Below, piece by piece: positions 61,052 through 64,000 of a stretch of DNA of 64,000 bases. The notes below the pieces were generated by a model that saw only the letters and a list, made by a program, of their open reading frames with translations, was not told the DNA's origin and did not search any database. Within the stretch, counting starts at the first letter, position 1. Each line of letters begins with the position of its first letter. A program made the position numbers and the translations under genes. Origin of the DNA: an uncultured Alphaproteobacteria bacterium (GTDB taxonomy: Bacteria > Pseudomonadota > Alphaproteobacteria > Rs-D84); the NCBI GenBank assembly GCA_934230415.1, contig CAKQEW010000002.1, forward strand, positions 92,707 through 156,706, written 5' to 3'.

Positions 61052-61184
61052 AGTTTGTATATACAATCATAGTTATGTGCGGCAAAATTTCAAGTATATT
61101 TTTATAAAAAATTAAATTTTATGCCGGCGATATGTGATTTTTTCTGTTGTTATTTTTTTTCAAATGTTCTAAATTCCTGGGGAA

Positions 61185-63416
61185 ATGAGCAAGGAAATTA
61201 TTGAAAATATTGAATCACAACAACTGTCGGACGCGATATCCCAGCGATACCTGTCGTACGCGGTCAGCACCATTGTATCCCGCGCATTGCCGGATGTTCG
61301 TGATGGTCTGAAACCGGTGCATCGCCGTATTCTGTATTCCATGTTGCGCCAGAAATTGTCGCCTGCGGCGGCGTTTCGTAAATGTGCGACCGTGGTTGGC
61401 GATGTGTTGGGCCATTATCACCCCCATGGGGACAGTTCGGTATATGACGCGATGGTTCGTCTGGCCCAGGATTTTTCCGTACGTTATCCATTAATTGATG
61501 GCCAGGGAAACTTTGGTAATATTGATGGTGACCCCCAGGCGGCATACCGTTACACTGAATCAAAAATGACCGATGCGGCCATGCTGATTATGGAAGGTAT
61601 TGATGAAAACAGTGTGGATATGATGCCGAATTTTGATGGCACCACAACCGAACCGGTCGTTATGCCCGGGGCGTTTCCGAATTTGCTGGCCAATGGCGGT
61701 ATGGGAATCGCGGTTGGTATGGCGACAAATATTCCAACACACAACGTGGCCGAGGTTTGCGATGCCTTGACCCTGGTGGTGGACAAACCGGACGCAACCA
61801 CCGCCCAGATTATGAAGAAAATGATTGGGCCCGATTTTCCAACCGGTGGCGTCCTGATTGACAGTTTTGATACAATCGTTAAAAACTATGATACCGGTCG
61901 TGGCGCGTTTCGTATTCGCGCAAAATGGGAAATTGAAAAACTGGACCGTGGGGCCGAGCAGGTTGTTATCACCGAAATTCCATACGGGTTGCTGAAATCC
62001 AAATTGGTGGAACAGATTGCGGGCCTGATTGATGCACGTAAATTGCCATTGGTGGACGATATTGTTGATGAATCAACAACCGATGTTCGTATTGTTATTA
62101 CGCCCAAGAGTCGTAATGTCCCATTGGACAAGATGATGGCGCACCTGTTTGCGATGACCGATTTGGAATATCGGTTCAATATGAACTTTAACGTCATTGA
62201 TACAAATGGCGCACCACGTGTGATGGGGATTGGTGACGTATTGCGTGAATTTATTGCACACCAGAAAAACGTTTTGATTCGCCGTACGAATTGGCGTTTG
62301 GGTAATATCACGCGCCGGTTGGAAATCCTGGGCGGTTTGTTGATTGTGTATCTGAATCTGGATCGGGTAATTGAAATCATCCGAACCGAAGATGACGCAA
62401 AATCCGTTTTGATGTCGGAATTTAAGTTGAGTGAGGTTCAGGTAGAGGCAATCTTGAACACACGCCTGCGCAGTCTGCGTAAACTGGAAGAAATGGAAAT
62501 CCGTCGCGAAGATGCAGAATTGCTGGCCGAACAGAAACAGTTGCAGGAATTGTTGGCGTCTGACCAGATGCAACGCGACCAATTAAAGGCATGGTTTGCC
62601 GACATTAAAAAGCGTTATGATAAAAAGACTGCACTGGGGCGCCGCCGTACAACCTGGGCGGAACAGACCGAAGAAATTGTCGTTAATGCCGATGAATTTA
62701 TAGAGAAAGAACCCCTGACCGTCATATTATCAACAATGGGCTGGATTCGTGCGGCCAAAGGAACCTTGGATTTGAATTCATTGGATTTGAAATTCAAGGA
62801 AGGTGATGAATTGCAATTCGCGTTTCACGCGATGTCTACGGATAAAATCAACCTGTTCACGTCCAGTGGTAAAATGTTCACATTGGCGGCCAACGAATTG
62901 CCATCCGCGCGTGGGTTTGGTGAATCGGTACGTCTGATGGCGGATATCGCCGCGGATGAAACCATTGTACGTGCATTTGTTTTGGATACAACGGCAAAGT
63001 ATTTGTTGGTTGCGCGCCATGGCACCGGATTTATCGTATCTGGTGAAAATTGCCTGGCCCAGACCAAGAATGGCAAGCAGGTCATGAATACGGACGCCGC
63101 GAACCAGGCGATTATGTGTGTGCCGGTTACCGGTGATACAATCGCGATGTCGGGTTCAAACGATAAATTGCTGATATTTGATACCGCTGAAATCCCTGAA
63201 ATGACCCGGGGCAAGGGTGTAATCTTGCAAAAATATAATGCCGAACGCACATATGTTTTGGATGTTATGTTCTTTAACGTGGCGGATGGTTTTGGTTGGA
63301 CAACCGGACGTGGGACAACAAAACTGGATGATTGGACGCCATGGCGTGGCCGGCGCGCGTCCCAGGGACGTACGGTTCCATTGGGTTTCCCGCGCAGTGG
63401 TAAATTCACAAAATAA
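61185..63416 (+). CDS. parC: DNA topoisomerase IV subunit A
   Basis: A 743-residue type IIA topoisomerase subunit that decatenates chromosomes with ParE. The breakage-reunion domain shows ISQRYLSYAVSTIVSRALPDVRDGLKPVHRR, the helix-turn HPHGDSSVYDAMVRLAQ (the quinolone-contact Ser and an acidic Asp are kept), and the catalytic Tyr in AAYRYTESKM. A C-terminal beta-propeller (about 500-743) is shorter than in GyrA and lacks a clear GyrA box, which supports ParC. CTGGGGAA precedes the ATG closely. A terminator follows. Confidence 0.9.
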   Translation: MSKEIIENIESQQLSDAISQRYLSYAVSTIVSRALPDVRDGLKPVHRRILYSMLRQKLSPAAAFRKCATVVGDVLGHYHPHGDSSVYDAMVRLAQDFSVRYPLIDGQGNFGNIDGDPQAAYRYTESKMTDAAMLIMEGIDENSVDMMPNFDGTTTEPVVMPGAFPNLLANGGMGIAVGMATNIPTHNVAEVCDALTLVVDKPDATTAQIMKKMIGPDFPTGGVLIDSFDTIVKNYDTGRGAFRIRAKWEIEKLDRGAEQVVITEIPYGLLKSKLVEQIAGLIDARKLPLVDDIVDESTTDVRIVITPKSRNVPLDKMMAHLFAMTDLEYRFNMNFNVIDTNGAPRVMGIGDVLREFIAHQKNVLIRRTNWRLGNITRRLEILGGLLIVYLNLDRVIEIIRTEDDAKSVLMSEFKLSEVQVEAILNTRLRSLRKLEEMEIRREDAELLAEQKQLQELLASDQMQRDQLKAWFADIKKRYDKKTALGRRRTTWAEQTEEIVVNADEFIEKEPLTVILSTMGWIRAAKGTLDLNSLDLKFKEGDELQFAFHAMSTDKINLFTSSGKMFTLAANELPSARGFGESVRLMADIAADETIVRAFVLDTTAKYLLVARHGTGFIVSGENCLAQTKNGKQVMNTDAANQAIMCVPVTGDTIAMSGSNDKLLIFDTAEIPEMTRGKGVILQKYNAERTYVLDVMFFNVADGFGWTTGRGTTKLDDWTPWRGRRASQGRTVPLGFPRSGKFTK

Positions 63417-63440
63417 CAAACGCCCATTTGGGCGTTTGTT
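63415..63440 (+). terminator. Terminator after parC
   Basis: Stem AACAAACGCCC/GGGCGTTTGTT with a short loop overlapping the stop codon. Confidence 0.85.
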
Positions 63441-63472
63441 ATATTAAAAAATACACCCGCGGTTACGGGCGC

Positions 63473-63502
63473 AAAAAAACAGCACCCCCAACCGGGGTGC
63501 CA
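63473..63502 (-). terminator. Terminator after rpmG
   Basis: On the minus strand, GCACCCC-GGTT-GGGGGTGC is followed by TGTTTTTTT. Confidence 0.85.
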
Positions 63503-63507
63503 TGTAA

Positions 63508-63687
63508 TTAGTGAGGCATTTTGCCTTCGGTCATGACCACATGCTTGCGCAATTTCGGGTCATATTTGCGGAATTTCATTTTGCCTGCTGTGTTTTCAGA
63601 CTTTGTGTTTTTTGTTGTTGTATAGAAATAGCCGGTTTCCTTGTTTTCCAGCTTTACAACTTCTTTGCTACCTTTTTTAGATGCCAT
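63508..63687 (-). CDS. rpmG: 50S ribosomal protein L33
   Basis: A 59-residue ribosomal protein bL33. The translation MASKKGSKEVVKLENKETG, then YFYTTTKNTKSENTAGKMKF and RKYDPKLRKHVVMTEGKMPH matches the cysteine-free bL33 form. The absence of zinc-ribbon cysteines marks it as the C-minus paralogue. It sits alone with its own terminator, between parC and tRNA-Leu. Confidence 0.95.
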   Translation of the reverse strand: MASKKGSKEVVKLENKETGYFYTTTKNTKSENTAGKMKFRKYDPKLRKHVVMTEGKMPH

Positions 63688-63776
63688 TTTACTGCCCTTT
63701 GATTATTCTGATGTCGATTTTAGGTTAAAAATTACTGGAAATCAAGTCTTTTTTATCATACAATTTTTCCGCGCGT

Positions 63777-63861
63777 GCGGGCGTGGCGAAATTGGCAGAC
63801 GCGCTGGATTTAGGTTCCAGTGGGGCAACCCATAGGAGTTCAAGTCTCCTCGCCCGCACCA
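63777..63861 (+). tRNA. tRNA-Leu (UAG)
   Basis: The acceptor stem GCGGGCG pairs with CGCCCGC. The D-arm, anticodon loop TTTAGGT (anticodon TAG), long variable arm (GGGGCAACCC region), T-arm GAGTTCAAGTCTC and encoded CCA are canonical for leucine. Confidence 0.97.
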
Positions 63862-63911
63862 ATAATAATGTTCGTGGCGACTACGACGCTGTGCGTCGTG
63901 TGGTTGCGCCG

Positions 63912-63996
63912 TCAGGTGCGACCAAATTGGCAGACGCGCTGGATTTAGGTTCCAGTGGGGCAACCCATAGGAGTTCAAGTCTCCTCGCCCGCACCA
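63912..63996 (+). pseudogene. Second tRNA-Leu copy with altered 5' end
   Basis: From AAATTGGCAG to the CCA it is identical to the first tRNA-Leu. The first 12 bases differ (TCAGGTGCGACC), so the acceptor stem has mismatches at two of seven positions and its 5' end can join another hairpin (GGTTGCGCC-GTCA-GGTGCGACC). It is probably inactive, or a scar of duplication or integration; an assembly artefact near the window edge is also possible. Confidence 0.7.
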
Positions 63997-64000
63997 ATAA

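Noticed and set aside
59765..61184. 6S RNA near zapA
   Set aside because: The terminator follows zapA at once, and the structured element at 60940-61051 does not form the single long hairpin with central bubble expected of 6S RNA.
1..64000. CRISPR array, rRNA operon or replication origin
   Set aside because: No regularly spaced repeats with unique spacers, no rRNA sequence and no DnaA-box cluster were seen.

Overview
The window looks like a piece of a host-associated alphaproteobacterial chromosome. The housekeeping genes are of alphaproteobacterial type: a short prolyl-tRNA synthetase without the editing insertion, a ParC of about 740 residues, LptE, HolA, RadC, ZapA and a CvpA homologue. 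L-lactate dehydrogenase, a 2[4Fe-4S] ferredoxin and an alpha2-type glycyl-tRNA synthetase (uncommon in Proteobacteria) suggest an anaerobic or fermentative, possibly gut-associated lineage with a modest genome. I cannot name the species from the sequence.

1-25 kb is mostly core. A partial MltB-like transglycosylase is followed by an ornithine-lipid-type acyltransferase pair and proS. At 4.1-11.6 kb lies a surface-glycan locus: nucleotidyltransferase-kinase fusion, HAD phosphatase, mannose-6-phosphate isomerase, pentose-phosphate-type epimerase, polysaccharide pyruvyltransferase, and a double-domain glycosyltransferase. Two ten-G tracts break the reading frames of the last two genes, which is the signature of phase variation. 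A lone phage tail-tip-like gene, ldh, an exported thioredoxin, a CvpA homologue, a tRNA hydroxylase, outer-membrane beta-barrels, glyQS, a ferredoxin, a Bax-inhibitor-like protein and lgt complete this half.

25-53 kb is an accessory region, visibly richer in A and T from about 31 kb onward. It begins at tRNA-Ser(UGA), whose 5' half is duplicated. Next is a decayed prophage: large serine recombinase, DUF2924 protein, ParB-methyltransferase, DUF5681 protein and large terminase. Likely defence or toxin modules follow: AAA ATPase with subtilase, a PD-(D/E)XK-like nuclease, a type IIG-like methyltransferase, a cytosolic plus membrane protein pair, Fic, an HrgA-like nuclease, a Nudix hydrolase and a MuF-GH108 muramidase fusion. 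argS lies between two direct repeats of about 275 bp. Six copies of a short palindrome centred on CAACCTGTGGTTG separate modules between 37 and 52 kb.

A structured RNA of about 230 nt occurs three times: 4.14-4.39 kb (+), 33.15-32.92 kb (-) and 37.42-37.64 kb (+). It has compensatory changes in its stems, alternative pairings and a terminator. Two copies lead directly into likely defence genes. It resembles the C4-type leader RNAs of phages in layout, and this is the best candidate for an undescribed regulatory system here.

53-64 kb returns to core genes: lptE, holA, map, radC, three membrane or envelope genes of unknown role, zapA, parC, rpmG (59 codons) and tRNA-Leu(UAG), with a second tRNA-Leu copy whose 5' end is damaged. 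No rRNA or CRISPR array was seen.
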